38,859 nt of DNA from JAGXQV01 sp964527565 (GCA_964527565.1 CAZGOY010000032.1:1-38859); one strand, 5' to 3'; positions 24,260 to 32,398 are shown, numbered from the stretch's first letter. Notes: a model not told the origin generated them from the letters alone. Made by a program: numbers and translations.

Positions 24260-24991
24260 ATGAAAACAGCCAACACAGTTTGCCGGTTTCTGGCGGGCAT
24301 GCGCGCCCTGTTGATGGGATTCGTGGCGTATTGGTTACTGCCTTGCTCAGGTGCGCTCGCTGCCGAAGACACTTGGGATCACCTGGACGTGACCACGTCC
24401 AACTACAGCGCCCCTGCGGAATATTGCGTCATGGGGCGGGAAACGAGTGCCGATGCCGGTAAATGGACGCTCAGGCACATCCTGGAAATCCCAACCGGGC
24501 ACCATTTTCTTACGGGGGATATTTTCGTTTCCTTTTCGCATCCGGATTTTCCGGGAGCCACCTGGTTCAGCAGCGGGGAAACCTTCTATGCGCTCGGATT
24601 TAAGCCCGCATCGTGGCATTCGCATGCCGAGAGTGGCCCGGTTGCCTACTATAGCGGGGTGCTGAATCCCCTCATTCCGGTGAATGTGGTGTCGAGGCCG
24701 CTGGACCTTTCCAGCCTGGAGGGAGGGCGGATTACCATCAGTTACGGGCTTAGGGAAAATGCGAACGCCACCGTAGCCGACTCCTATCGGGAAATGCTGG
24801 GAAGCGAGCAAAGAAACCGCATTTCAACACCGCTCGTAACGGCTTCTGCCGCCGATGTGCGCGGCGCTTATACGCGCTATTGCTTCATCGTCACCGGCGT
24901 CAGAACTGAAGATTATTCCGATAGTCTTTTGGTAGGTTTAGCAGGGCCCGTTTCTGCCTCTCGCCAGGAGGGGGCCAACAATGAGCGTTGA
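24260..24991 (+). CDS. secreted protein of unknown family, type 2, unit A
   Basis: This 243-residue paralogue of type 1 has signal peptide MKTANTVCRFLAGMRALLMG onward, cleaved near ALA-A. It carries YSAPAEYCVMGRETSADAGK, GDIFVSFSHPDFPG, WFSSGETFYALGFKPASW, SGVLNPLIPVNVVSRPLDLS and YGLRENANATVADSYREM. Instead of the CAPGEC ending it continues after YCFIVTGVRTEDYSD with a distinct 20-residue tail. The start at 24260 aligns with the other paralogues; ATG 24257 is equally close to the AGGAAG site. The central 367 bp (24557-24923) is identical to copy B, pointing to recent gene conversion. Confidence 0.75.
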   Translation: MKTANTVCRFLAGMRALLMGFVAYWLLPCSGALAAEDTWDHLDVTTSNYSAPAEYCVMGRETSADAGKWTLRHILEIPTGHHFLTGDIFVSFSHPDFPGATWFSSGETFYALGFKPASWHSHAESGPVAYYSGVLNPLIPVNVVSRPLDLSSLEGGRITISYGLRENANATVADSYREMLGSEQRNRISTPLVTASAADVRGAYTRYCFIVTGVRTEDYSDSLLVGLAGPVSASRQEGANNER

Positions 24992-25073
24992 TTTTCCGAA
25001 GCCGTCATTTCGTGGGCGGGCTGCCCTTGCTGGGGCAGCCATCGATCCAAAGACCAGACTGGAGAGCATTCCA

Positions 25074-25757
25074 ATGAACACGCCCCATACCTTTTACCGG
25101 ACGTCGGCGGGATCGCGGGCATTTTTTGCCGGATTGCTGGCCGGGTTGTTCGCCTTCAGCACGGGGGCCGTCGCCGCCGATAACCCGGTGATTTCAGGAA
25201 GCGGGAGCGCCACGTACAGCTATAGTGCGCCTGCGGAGTTTTGCGTCATGGGATGGGAAACAAGCGCCGACACCAGTAAGTGGACATATAGGGACACCCT
25301 GGAAATTCAGCCTGAGCACCATTTTCTCAGGGGCGATATTTTTGTTTCATTTGTTCCCCGAGACTGGTCCGATTCCTGGTTCAGCAGCGGAGAGACGCCG
25401 AGTGCGAACGGGTATAAACCCGCATCCTGGCATTCGCTTGCCGGGCAGGGCCCGGTCGCCTATTACAGCGGGATATTGCATCCCCTCATGCAGGTAAACG
25501 TGGTGTCGCGGCCACTAAACATTTCCAGCCTGGATGGCGGGCGGGTCGTCATCAGCTACGGGCTTAGGGAAAACGCGAATTCTTCCGTCGCCGATTCCTA
25601 TCAGGAAATGAAAAACAGCAGGAGCCGGAGTAATCGGGCGGGAGTTCCCGTTGCATCATCATCTTCTCCCGATGATGTGCGGGGTTCGTTCAAGCGATAT
25701 TGTTTCATCGTCACCGGCGTCAAAAAGGAAGTGGCCTGTGCGCCCGGCGAATGCTAG
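25074..25757 (+). CDS. secreted protein of unknown family, type 3, unit A
   Basis: The 227-residue paralogue has signal peptide MNTPHTFYRTSAGSRAFFAG onward, cleaved near AVA-A. Mature landmarks are YSAPAEFCVMGWETSADTSK, HHFLRGDIFVSFVPRDW, WFSSGETPSANGYKPASW, YYSGILHP, VVISYGLRENANSSVADSYQ and the terminal VKKEVACAPGEC-stop. The start at 25074 has a GGAG site and puts the signal peptide first. In both units an in-frame upstream ATG (24981 here) overlaps the stop of type 2, so translational coupling or a longer product is possible. Function is unknown. Confidence 0.75.
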   Translation: MNTPHTFYRTSAGSRAFFAGLLAGLFAFSTGAVAADNPVISGSGSATYSYSAPAEFCVMGWETSADTSKWTYRDTLEIQPEHHFLRGDIFVSFVPRDWSDSWFSSGETPSANGYKPASWHSLAGQGPVAYYSGILHPLMQVNVVSRPLNISSLDGGRVVISYGLRENANSSVADSYQEMKNSRSRSNRAGVPVASSSSPDDVRGSFKRYCFIVTGVKKEVACAPGEC

Positions 25758-25885
25758 GAGGAGAAATTTGGCCAACGCCATCAACCCTGTGTTGCCTGGC
25801 GGTGGACGGCTCCCGGCTTTATTGACTCCATGCTCCCGAACCACAAGATCGAACTCGCCGTGGCGGCGTAAACCGGCAAACCAAC
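25758..25885. other. end of unit A, no gene recognised
   Basis: A minus-strand open frame runs here but has no recognisable content. A short plus-strand frame ends PGFIDSMLPNHKIELAVAA-stop at about 25872, possibly the relic of another gene's 3' end. I cannot assign it. Confidence 0.3.
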
Positions 25886-25923
25886 GGCGATGCCGTTCGC
25901 CGAACCATGCGAACGGCATCGCC
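25886..25923. terminator. long perfect hairpin ending unit A
   Basis: A perfect 15-bp stem (25886-25900 with 25909-25923) with an 8-base loop is followed by ten Cs (25922-25931) rather than Ts. It separates unit A from unit B and has no counterpart at the end of unit B. It could terminate transcription or mark the recombination boundary. Confidence 0.6.
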
Positions 25924-25931
25924 CCCCCCCC

Positions 25932-26126
25932 TAGCACATTTCCCCATCCGCGTAAACCTATAGCACTACTAGTACCCGACACGCCCGGTTCGGGTTAGGC
26001 TGGCCCTGATTTTCGCGTTGCCGCGAGACATTGCCGTCCACATCAGTGGAACAGCTTGATTTCAAATCATCCGTGGAAGTCGTCGCTACCGCAGTCCAGA
26101 GCAACATTATCCAAAAGGAGAAAACA
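25932..26126 (+). promoter_or_regulatory. conserved upstream element of protease unit B
   Basis: The counterpart of 20948-21143, with scattered substitutions and a stronger ribosome site (AAAAGGAGAAAA). Conservation of the TACTAGTA palindrome and the ACCCGA/TCGGGT hairpin suggests functional control sequence. Confidence 0.5.
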
Positions 26127-28340
26127 ATGTTTCGCATGCATACAGCCAGCAGTTTGATTGCAGCACTTGTTTTGGGTGGTTTGAGCATACCGGCATATTC
26201 GGCCAATCACGACGCCCAGGAATACGCCGCCTTGCAGCGTCTTGCCGGGGAAAAGCAATATGTCCGTGTCATCATCGACCTGAATGTCGATATTCCATTG
26301 GGCGCCCCGGACAAGCAGTCGGCGGCATTGAAAGGCCGCCTCTCCGCCAAGGAAGCGGCAGTATTCGCCGATCTCGGCCAGGGCGCTTTGAGAACCGGTT
26401 CGTGGAAAAACGGATTGGGCCAGATGGGGGTATACGTCACCGAAGAAGGGCTTAAGCGCCTGGCCGTCAACAGCGATGTACGCGCGTTCGGTCTTGATCC
26501 GACCGGGGGAATGCGCTCCGGGATATACGATGACGATGGCCGCGTCGCAAGAATATCCGCTGAAATCGAGCGCAATGGCTTTGCCGACGTTGAAATCACC
26601 TTGAACCTGGAAAACCTCGACTTCGACATCGGACGCAATGCCGCAGTCGTCCACAAGCCCACGGCGGCACAGCGCTCGGAAGTGCAGGCGATCTATCCGG
26701 CATTGCGTTCCTCGCTGCCTTCGCGCGGCACGCTGAATACCTTGCCGGCGTCACCCCAATCCGAAGGCCCCGCGCACACCTTGCGCATCGACAAGGAAGG
26801 GCTGTTTGCGCTGCGGGAGCACGACAACGTGCGCGGGCTACGGCTGGCGGGCGATGCGGGGGCAATGCCGTTCCAGATCGAGCCGGAGGTGCTGGATGTG
26901 GCGCGCCAATTCGGCTACGCGGATGTGACCATAGACCTGCGGCGCCCGTCGGTCTATTCCCCGATGAAAGGCAAGTTGCCGGTCAAGGCATGGCAAGCGC
27001 AGGTCAAGGCCATCCGCGAAGCGTTCACGGATATTTTCTCCTCGCTGAGTGCCGAGGACGTGAAACTGGCCCAGGATTTCGAGGGCATCGCCAGCGCCAC
27101 GTTCCGCTTGTCCGCCACCGCCCTGGAACGGATCACCAGGGAACCGGACCCGCGCCTTCAACGGATTTCCCTCATCAAGGGCGTATCGACCGGCGGGATC
27201 ACCTACATCGCCAACCCCACGACGATCCGGGACAGCATGCGCTATGTCGGCATGCATAACGCCTGGGCCAAAGGCCTTACCGGCGCGGGGCAAACCATCA
27301 TGATCCTCGATAACGGCTTCGAAACCACTCACCCCTTCATCAGCGGAAAGGTCACAATCGAATCGTGTTTTAATTCGCCAAACGGCACCCAGTTACTATA
27401 CAAAGATATTCAAGGCATTACTCAGACCGGGATTGCCTACTCCTTATGCCCCAGTGCCAACCCCGCAACGGGGGATAGCCCAATAGGGCTGCCCGGTTCT
27501 GCCGGCAATTGCGGCCCGTGGTATGACCTGGAGTGCTATCACGGCACCCATGTCGCGGGAATCGCTGCGGGAAAAGCGGGCTGGAACGCAGCTCTGGGCT
27601 GGAACAGCGGGCGCGGGCTGTCGGGCATGGCGCCCGGCGCATCGATAATTGCCGCCCAGGTTTTTTCGGAGCTTAGAACCACGTCTGGAGCGTATGTTGG
27701 GCGGCGCGCTGCTGAAGATGACCTTGTTGCAGCACTAACCGCATTACTGAGCGCAACTCCACCCACTGGAGCGGAAGTAACGGTTAGCATGAGCATAGTG
27801 GGTGATCCTGTGCCACACCACATATGTCAGCCTTTTTCAAATAGAGCTTTTGCTGACCGGGTATTCTTACTTAATTCACTGAGGGTTCCTGTGGTTGCAG
27901 CAACCGGCAACAGCGGCAGTACTGATGCCATATCCTGGCCGGCCTGCGCCCCGAAGGTGATCAAGGTGGCCGCCTCGCTTGCCGATCAGAATGGTGTTCC
28001 CGGCTACACCAATACCATTCACCCTGCACATGTCGGATCAGGCCTGGACCCAGCAACCGGAGTTGATCTTATCGTCTTCGCGCCGGGCGGCTCCAACAGC
28101 ACGGACAGTCCCCCCACCGGAATCGTGTCGGCAAATCTGGGGGGAAGTGTGGGGGCCGCAGCAGGAACATCCATGGCGGCACCGCATGTTGCCGGGTTGT
28201 ACGCTGCAATCAAGCAGGCCGTTCCAGGGGTTTCCGTCGCGAATGCCAGTAGTTGGGTCTGGGCGCAGGCCGCGGCAACACCCCTATACACGAGCGCAGG
28301 TTATTCCATCGGGCGGATCACGATCCCCGTCCTGCCTTGA
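26127..28340 (+). CDS. secreted subtilisin-family (S8) serine protease, copy B
   Basis: The 737-residue copy has the same signal peptide, three-part pro-region and catalytic triad (ILDNGFETTHP, HGTHVAGIAAG, GTSMAAPHVAG; oxyanion Asn in ATGNSG). From 26280 to 26813 it appears base-for-base identical to copy A, after which the third pro-segment and substrate-side loops diverge, for example VSMSIVGDPVPHHICQPFSN against VNLSLGSPPRPYDLCKVSNS. Divergence in the loops that line the substrate cleft, with conserved catalytic motifs, suggests the two enzymes differ in specificity. The start at 26127 matches copy A; the frame extends upstream to 26031 in the repeat element. It is followed by its own three small secreted proteins. 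Confidence 0.9.
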   Translation: MFRMHTASSLIAALVLGGLSIPAYSANHDAQEYAALQRLAGEKQYVRVIIDLNVDIPLGAPDKQSAALKGRLSAKEAAVFADLGQGALRTGSWKNGLGQMGVYVTEEGLKRLAVNSDVRAFGLDPTGGMRSGIYDDDGRVARISAEIERNGFADVEITLNLENLDFDIGRNAAVVHKPTAAQRSEVQAIYPALRSSLPSRGTLNTLPASPQSEGPAHTLRIDKEGLFALREHDNVRGLRLAGDAGAMPFQIEPEVLDVARQFGYADVTIDLRRPSVYSPMKGKLPVKAWQAQVKAIREAFTDIFSSLSAEDVKLAQDFEGIASATFRLSATALERITREPDPRLQRISLIKGVSTGGITYIANPTTIRDSMRYVGMHNAWAKGLTGAGQTIMILDNGFETTHPFISGKVTIESCFNSPNGTQLLYKDIQGITQTGIAYSLCPSANPATGDSPIGLPGSAGNCGPWYDLECYHGTHVAGIAAGKAGWNAALGWNSGRGLSGMAPGASIIAAQVFSELRTTSGAYVGRRAAEDDLVAALTALLSATPPTGAEVTVSMSIVGDPVPHHICQPFSNRAFADRVFLLNSLRVPVVAATGNSGSTDAISWPACAPKVIKVAASLADQNGVPGYTNTIHPAHVGSGLDPATGVDLIVFAPGGSNSTDSPPTGIVSANLGGSVGAAAGTSMAAPHVAGLYAAIKQAVPGVSVANASSWVWAQAAATPLYTSAGYSIGRITIPVLP

Positions 28341-28360
28341 ATAACAAACAGTAAGAGAGC

Positions 28361-28403
28361 GGGGCGCCAATGTTAAGCAGTTTGTACGTATCGTTGGCGC
28401 CCC
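28361..28403. repeat. inverted repeat after protease B
   Basis: GGGGCGCCAA (28361-28370) pairs perfectly with TTGGCGCCCC (28394-28403) over a 23-base loop. A degenerate relative lies before the type-2 gene (29252-29302). Together with the unrelated repeat at 23389, most spacers in the array carry a hairpin. Confidence 0.65.
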
Positions 28404-28443
28404 CTTGGTCAAAGATCAATATGTAAAGAAAAGGAAAATGACG

Positions 28444-29187
28444 ATGAAAACAACCAACACAACTTGTCGTCCCCTAGCGGGCATGCGCGTTTTGATTATT
28501 GGGTTCGTGGCATGTTTTTTCGTCCATCGCTCCAGTGCGCTATCCGCTGACCCTATCTTGCCGCCTTACACTTACGTAGGCTCCCAGACCACATCGAATT
28601 TTAGTGCGCCTGCGGAATACTGCGTCAGTGCAAGGGAGTTGAGTTACGAAGCCAACAAATGGGTGTTGAGGTACAACCTGGAAATCCCTGCCATCCACCA
28701 TTTTCGCAATGGGGACGTTTTTGTTTCATTTACACATCCCAGCATGCCGGGTGCCACATGGTTCAGCAGTGGCGAAACGCCGAGCGCAGCCGGATTCAAG
28801 CCCGCATCCTGGCTCTCATATGCCGAACACGGCGTGACGGCGGTTTACAGTGGCGTGCTGAATCCGGTGATACCGGTAAACGTGGTGTCGAAACCCATGG
28901 ACCTTTCCAGTCTGGAGGGCGGGAAGATCACCATCGGCTACGGACTCAGGGAAAACGCGAACTCAACCGTTGCCGACGCTTATCAGGAAATGAAAACCCA
29001 CCTCTATTCCGATGGGGTGATACGTGAAAGGTTGGTAGGCGCCATTTTCACGTCTTCTGCAAATCAAATTCGTGGGAGCTTCGAGTTGTATTGCTTTACC
29101 GTCACAGGCGTAAAGACGATAACAGGCTGCGTACCCGGCGAATGTATATTTGGAGAAATCGAGACATTTCCTCAGTCAGTTCAATAA
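28444..29187 (+). CDS. secreted protein of unknown family, type 1, unit B
   Basis: The 247-residue product has signal peptide MKTTNTTCRPLAGMRVLIIG onward, cleaved near LSA-D. Mature landmarks are FSAPAEYCVSARELSYEANK, HHFRNGDVFVSFTHPSMPG, WFSSGETPSAAGFKPASW, YSGVLNPVIPVNVVSKPMDL, YGLRENANSTVADAYQEMK and FTVTGVKTITGCVPGEC. It has an extra 14-residue tail after the CxxxxC end. The start aligns with the other paralogues; ATG 28438 is possible. It is clearly the counterpart of the unit A type-1 gene but much less similar to it than the two type-2 copies are to each other. Confidence 0.75.
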   Translation: MKTTNTTCRPLAGMRVLIIGFVACFFVHRSSALSADPILPPYTYVGSQTTSNFSAPAEYCVSARELSYEANKWVLRYNLEIPAIHHFRNGDVFVSFTHPSMPGATWFSSGETPSAAGFKPASWLSYAEHGVTAVYSGVLNPVIPVNVVSKPMDLSSLEGGKITIGYGLRENANSTVADAYQEMKTHLYSDGVIRERLVGAIFTSSANQIRGSFELYCFTVTGVKTITGCVPGECIFGEIETFPQSVQ

Positions 29188-29336
29188 GGTAATGAGGTTT
29201 AGTCCACGAATCAAAACGCACATTCCCGAATAGCTATCTTGTTGAGTTCCACGGGGCGCCCCGCTATATCGAGCAGTTCATGCGTGTCGTTAGCCCCCCC
29301 CAGATCAAAGGTCGACATGCAAAGAGGAAAATGATG
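29188..29336. other. spacer before type-2 gene of unit B
   Basis: This 149-base spacer holds GGGGCGCC followed about 30 bases later by an 8-C run (29294-29301), a decayed form of the inverted repeat at 28361-28403. A conserved stretch (ATCAAAGGTCGACATG) follows and resembles TCAAAGATCAATATG before the type-1 gene of unit B and TCAAAGATCGATATAT before the type-2 gene of unit A. Each small gene therefore probably spread with its own leader. Confidence 0.5.
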
Positions 29337-30068
29337 ATGAAAACAGCCAACACCACCTGCCGATTTCTGGCGAATATGCGCGCCTTGTTGATGGGATTCG
29401 TGACGTACTGGTTGCTACCTTGCTCCGGTGCGCTCGCTGCCGACGGTACTTGGGACAACCTGAACGTGACCACGTCCAACTACAGCACCCCTGCGGAATA
29501 TTGCGTGATGGGGCGGGAAACCAGTGCCGATGCCGGTAAATGGACGCTCAGGCACATTCTGGAAATCCCAACCGGGCACCATTTCCTTGTGGGGGATATT
29601 TTCGTTTCCTTTTCGCATCCGGATTTTCCGGGGGCCACCTGGTTCAGCAGCGGGGAAACCTTCTATGCGCTCGGATTTAAGCCCGCATCGTGGCATTCGC
29701 ATGCCGAGAGTGGCCCGGTTGCCTACTATAGCGGGGTGCTGAATCCCCTCATTCCGGTGAATGTGGTGTCGAGGCCGCTGGACCTTTCCAGCCTGGAGGG
29801 AGGGCGGATTACCATCAGTTACGGGCTTAGGGAAAATGCGAACGCCACCGTAGCCGACTCCTATCGGGAAATGCTGGGAAGCGAGCAAAGAAACCGCATT
29901 TCAACACCGCTCGTAACGGCTTCTGCCGCCGATGTGCGCGGCGCTTATACGCGCTATTGCTTCATCGTCACCGGCGTCAGAACTGAAGATTATTCCGATA
30001 ATTTTGCGGATGTTGTCGTCGGGCCAGTTTCCGCCCCCCTCCAGGAGGGCACCAACAATGAACGCTGA
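29337..30068 (+). CDS. secreted protein of unknown family, type 2, unit B
   Basis: The 243-residue twin of the unit A type-2 protein has signal peptide MKTANTTCRFLANMRALLMG onward, cleaved near ALA-A. From 29634 to 30000 the DNA appears identical to unit A (24557-24923); it then changes sharply at the C-terminal tail. One difference in the conserved motif is STPAEYC for SAPAEYC. Three consecutive ATGs (29331, 29334, 29337) follow an AGAGGAAA site; 29337 matches the paralogues. Confidence 0.75.
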   Translation: MKTANTTCRFLANMRALLMGFVTYWLLPCSGALAADGTWDNLNVTTSNYSTPAEYCVMGRETSADAGKWTLRHILEIPTGHHFLVGDIFVSFSHPDFPGATWFSSGETFYALGFKPASWHSHAESGPVAYYSGVLNPLIPVNVVSRPLDLSSLEGGRITISYGLRENANATVADSYREMLGSEQRNRISTPLVTASAADVRGAYTRYCFIVTGVRTEDYSDNFADVVVGPVSAPLQEGTNNER

Positions 30069-30099
30069 CTTGCCAAAGACCGGACTGGAGAGCATTCCA

Positions 30100-30798
30100 A
30101 TGAACACGCTCCATACCTTTTACCGGACACCGGCGGGAGCGCGGGCATTTTTTGCCGGATTGCTGGCCGCTTTGTTCGCCTTCAGTACGGGGGCCGTCGC
30201 CGCCGATAACCCGGTGGTCTCAGGAAGCGGGAACGCCACGTACAACTATAGTGCGCCTGCGGAATTTTGCGTGAATAGCATGGAATGGATTCTTGACATC
30301 AGAAAGTTGGTGTTAAGGCACAACTTGGCAATTTCACCCGCGCACCATTTCCTCAAAGGGGATGTCTTCGTTTGGCTTTTTGACCCCATCACGAATGAAA
30401 CCTGGTTTCATGGTGGAGACATTCCCAGCGTGAACGGATTCAAGCCGGCATCTTGGTATTCCTATGCCGAGCATGGCCCAACGGCCTATTACAGCGGCAC
30501 GTTGAATCCCATCGTGCCGGTTAATATGGTGCCGAGTCCCCTGGATGTTTTCAGCCTGCTGGAGAACCGCATATTTATCATCAACGCCAGCTATGGGCTT
30601 AGGGAAAATGCGAATTCATCCGTTGCCGATTCGTATCAGGAAATGAAGCGCAGTACATATCGGGAAAAGTTCTGGATGCCACTGATGCTGATTAAAGGGG
30701 ATACCGATTTTGATGATTGGCGCGGCTCGGTCAGGCGATACTGTTTCATCGTCACCGGCGTTAAAAAGGAAGTGGCTTGCGCGCCCGGCGAGTGTTAG
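30100..30798 (+). CDS. secreted protein of unknown family, type 3, unit B
   Basis: The 232-residue counterpart of the unit A type-3 protein has a nearly identical signal peptide (MNTLHTFYRTPAGARAFFAG onward). The mature part is the most diverged of the six: YSAPAEFCVNSMEWILDIRK, GDVFVWLFDPITNETW and FHGGDIPSVNGFKPASW replace the usual FVSFSHP and WFSSGE stretches. It keeps YGLRENANSSVADSYQEMKR and ends VKKEVACAPGEC-stop. An in-frame ATG at 30058 overlaps the type-2 stop, as in unit A. The last gene of the array. Confidence 0.75.
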   Translation: MNTLHTFYRTPAGARAFFAGLLAALFAFSTGAVAADNPVVSGSGNATYNYSAPAEFCVNSMEWILDIRKLVLRHNLAISPAHHFLKGDVFVWLFDPITNETWFHGGDIPSVNGFKPASWYSYAEHGPTAYYSGTLNPIVPVNMVPSPLDVFSLLENRIFIINASYGLRENANSSVADSYQEMKRSTYREKFWMPLMLIKGDTDFDDWRGSVRRYCFIVTGVKKEVACAPGEC

Positions 30799-30814
30799 CA
30801 GCGCCAGGCCAGCG

Positions 30815-31504
30815 CTAGCCCGCGCGGCGCCGGAACACCAGATCCCACACGCCGTGCCCCAGGTTCAGACCGCGTTGCTCGAATTTGGTGAGCGGGCGCC
30901 AGGCGGGGCGCGGGGCGTAATCTGCGGCGGTGTTTTCCAGCAGGGGTTCCGCGCCGAGCACGGAGAGGATGTGTTCGGCGTATTCCTGCCAGTCGGTGGC
31001 GGCGTGCAGGTAGCCGCCGGGCTTGAGCTTGCGGCACAGGGCGGCGACCAGTTCCGGCTGGATCAGGCGGCGCTTGTGGTGGCGCTTTTTCGGCCAGGGA
31101 TCGGGGAAGAAGATGTGCACGCCGTCGAGCGCGGCGTCGGGGATCATGTGGCGCAATACTTCGACGGCGTCGTGCTGGACGATGCGCAGGTTGGTGAGGC
31201 CCTGTTCGTCGATCAGTTTCAGCAGACTGCCGACGCCGGGCGGGTGGACTTCGATGCCGAGGTAGTCGTTTTCGGGCTGCGCCTGGGCGATTTCGGCGGT
31301 GCTGGCGCCCATGCCGAAGCCGATTTCGAGAATCTTCGGGGCGTGGCGGGCGAATGCCGCGTCGAGGTCGAGCAGGGTTTCCTGATAGGGGATGCCGTAG
31401 CGCGGCAGCAGGGTTTCCAGGGCGCGCGTCTGTCCGCTGGAGATCCGTCCGGGACGCAGCACGAAGCTGCGTACCGGGCGGTAAAGAGGGTGCGGTTCGG
31501 TCAT
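30815..31504 (-). CDS. trmB: tRNA (guanine-N7-)-methyltransferase
   Basis: TrmB methylates G46 of tRNA to m7G with SAM. The 229 residues are full length. Family landmarks are LRPGRISSGQTRALE, the SAM-binding LEIGFGMGASTAEIA, YLGIEVHPPGV, VHIFFPDPWPKKRHHKRR and AATDWQEYAEHIL. It is the last gene of the minus-strand thiS-thiG-trmB run, 27 bases after thiG, and converges on the protease array. A 29-bp piece of it is repeated at 20898-20926. Confidence 0.96.
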   Translation of the reverse strand: MTEPHPLYRPVRSFVLRPGRISSGQTRALETLLPRYGIPYQETLLDLDAAFARHAPKILEIGFGMGASTAEIAQAQPENDYLGIEVHPPGVGSLLKLIDEQGLTNLRIVQHDAVEVLRHMIPDAALDGVHIFFPDPWPKKRHHKRRLIQPELVAALCRKLKPGGYLHAATDWQEYAEHILSVLGAEPLLENTAADYAPRPAWRPLTKFEQRGLNLGHGVWDLVFRRRAG

Positions 31505-31531
31505 GGCGCGTAGCTTGAGAGGAATGGGGGC

Positions 31532-32314
31532 TTACTTGCCGATCATGCCGGTGGTCGGCGAACTGGGGCTGGCGGAATAGAGTTTCTTCGGCATGCGCCC
31601 GGCGAGGAAGGCTTCGCGCCCGGCCTCGACCGCCTTTTTCATGGCGGAGGCCATCAGCACCGGGTTTTGCGCACCGGCGATGGCGGTGTTCATGAGCACG
31701 CCGTCGCAGCCCAGTTCCATGGCGATGGCGGCGTCGCTGGCCGTTCCCACGCCCGCATCGACGATCACCGGCACCTTGGCGTTGTCGATGATGATCTGCA
31801 AATTCCACGGGTTGAGGATGCCCATGCCGGAGCCGATCAGGCTGGCGAGCGGCATCACCGCGCAGCAGCCGATTTCTTCCAGTTGCCTGGCGATGATCGG
31901 GTCATCGGAGGTGTAGACCATTACCTTGAAGCCGTCCTTGACCAGGATTTCCGCGGCTTTCAGGGTTTCCACCACGTTGGGGTAGAGGCTCTTGGGGTCG
32001 CCCAGCACTTCCAGCTTGACCAGGTCGTGGCCGTCCAGCAGTTCGCGCGCGAGAAGCAGGGTGCGGATGGCATCGTCCGCCGTGTAGCAGCCGGCGGTGT
32101 TGGGCAGGTAGGTGAATTGCGAGGGCGGCACGGCATCGAGCAGGCTGGCTTCGCCCGCGTTCTGGCCGATGTTGACGCGGCGCACCGCCACGGTGACGAT
32201 CTGTGTGCCGCTGGCGTCCAGCGCACGGCGGGTCTCGTCGAAATCCTTGTATTTTCCGGTGCCGACCAGCAAGCGGGAGGAATAGGCCGTGCCGGCGATA
32301 GTCAGTTGATCCAT
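31532..32314 (-). CDS. thiG: thiazole synthase
   Basis: ThiG builds the thiazole phosphate of thiamine from deoxyxylulose phosphate, dehydroglycine or iminoglycine and ThiS-thiocarboxylate. The 260-residue TIM barrel has YSSRLLVGTGKYKDFDETRR, the catalytic-lysine stretch LVKLEVLGD, PLASLIGSGMGI and the phosphate-binding VDAGVGTASDAAIAMELGCD. It lies 84 bases after thiS with a strong hairpin in between. Confidence 0.96.
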   Translation of the reverse strand: MDQLTIAGTAYSSRLLVGTGKYKDFDETRRALDASGTQIVTVAVRRVNIGQNAGEASLLDAVPPSQFTYLPNTAGCYTADDAIRTLLLARELLDGHDLVKLEVLGDPKSLYPNVVETLKAAEILVKDGFKVMVYTSDDPIIARQLEEIGCCAVMPLASLIGSGMGILNPWNLQIIIDNAKVPVIVDAGVGTASDAAIAMELGCDGVLMNTAIAGAQNPVLMASAMKKAVEAGREAFLAGRMPKKLYSASPSSPTTGMIGK

Positions 32315-32344
32315 GTCGTTAAACCTGTGAGGAGTAAGGGGTGA

Positions 32345-32381
32345 GGCGTGCGGGGGCGCACATCGACGGCCCCCGCACGCC
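32345..32381 (-). repeat. strong hairpin between thiS and thiG
   Basis: A perfect 13-bp GC-rich stem (32345-32357 with 32369-32381) and an 11-base loop, without a T-run. Likely an mRNA-stabilising or attenuating element. Confidence 0.6.
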
Positions 32382-32398
32382 TAACGCCTCACCGGGCA

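Larger units (their letters stand above)
20948..25931 (+). repeat. tandem unit A: protease plus three paralogous secreted proteins
   Basis: This is the first of two direct repeats of about 5 kb. Both begin with the same upstream element (CTAGCACA followed by the TAGCACTACTAGTACCCGAC stretch) and carry protease, type-1, type-2 and type-3 small proteins in the same order. Identity between units is patchy: identical for about 530 bp in the protease 5' half and about 365 bp in the type-2 gene, and well diverged elsewhere. Confidence 0.88.
25932..30798 (+). repeat. tandem unit B: protease plus three paralogous secreted proteins
   Basis: This is the second copy of the unit at 20948, with the same gene order and orientation. 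Spacers between its small genes are longer than in unit A and carry their own hairpins. It ends directly against trmB, 16 bases away and convergent. Confidence 0.88.

Noticed and set aside
24981..25073. Longer type-3 small protein starting at the ATG overlapping type 2
   Set aside because: It would bury the signal peptide 31 residues inside the protein; kept only as a possible coupling start.
20948..30798. CRISPR or short tandem repeat array
   Set aside because: The repetition is at the level of 5-kb gene units, with no short regularly spaced repeats or spacers anywhere in the window.
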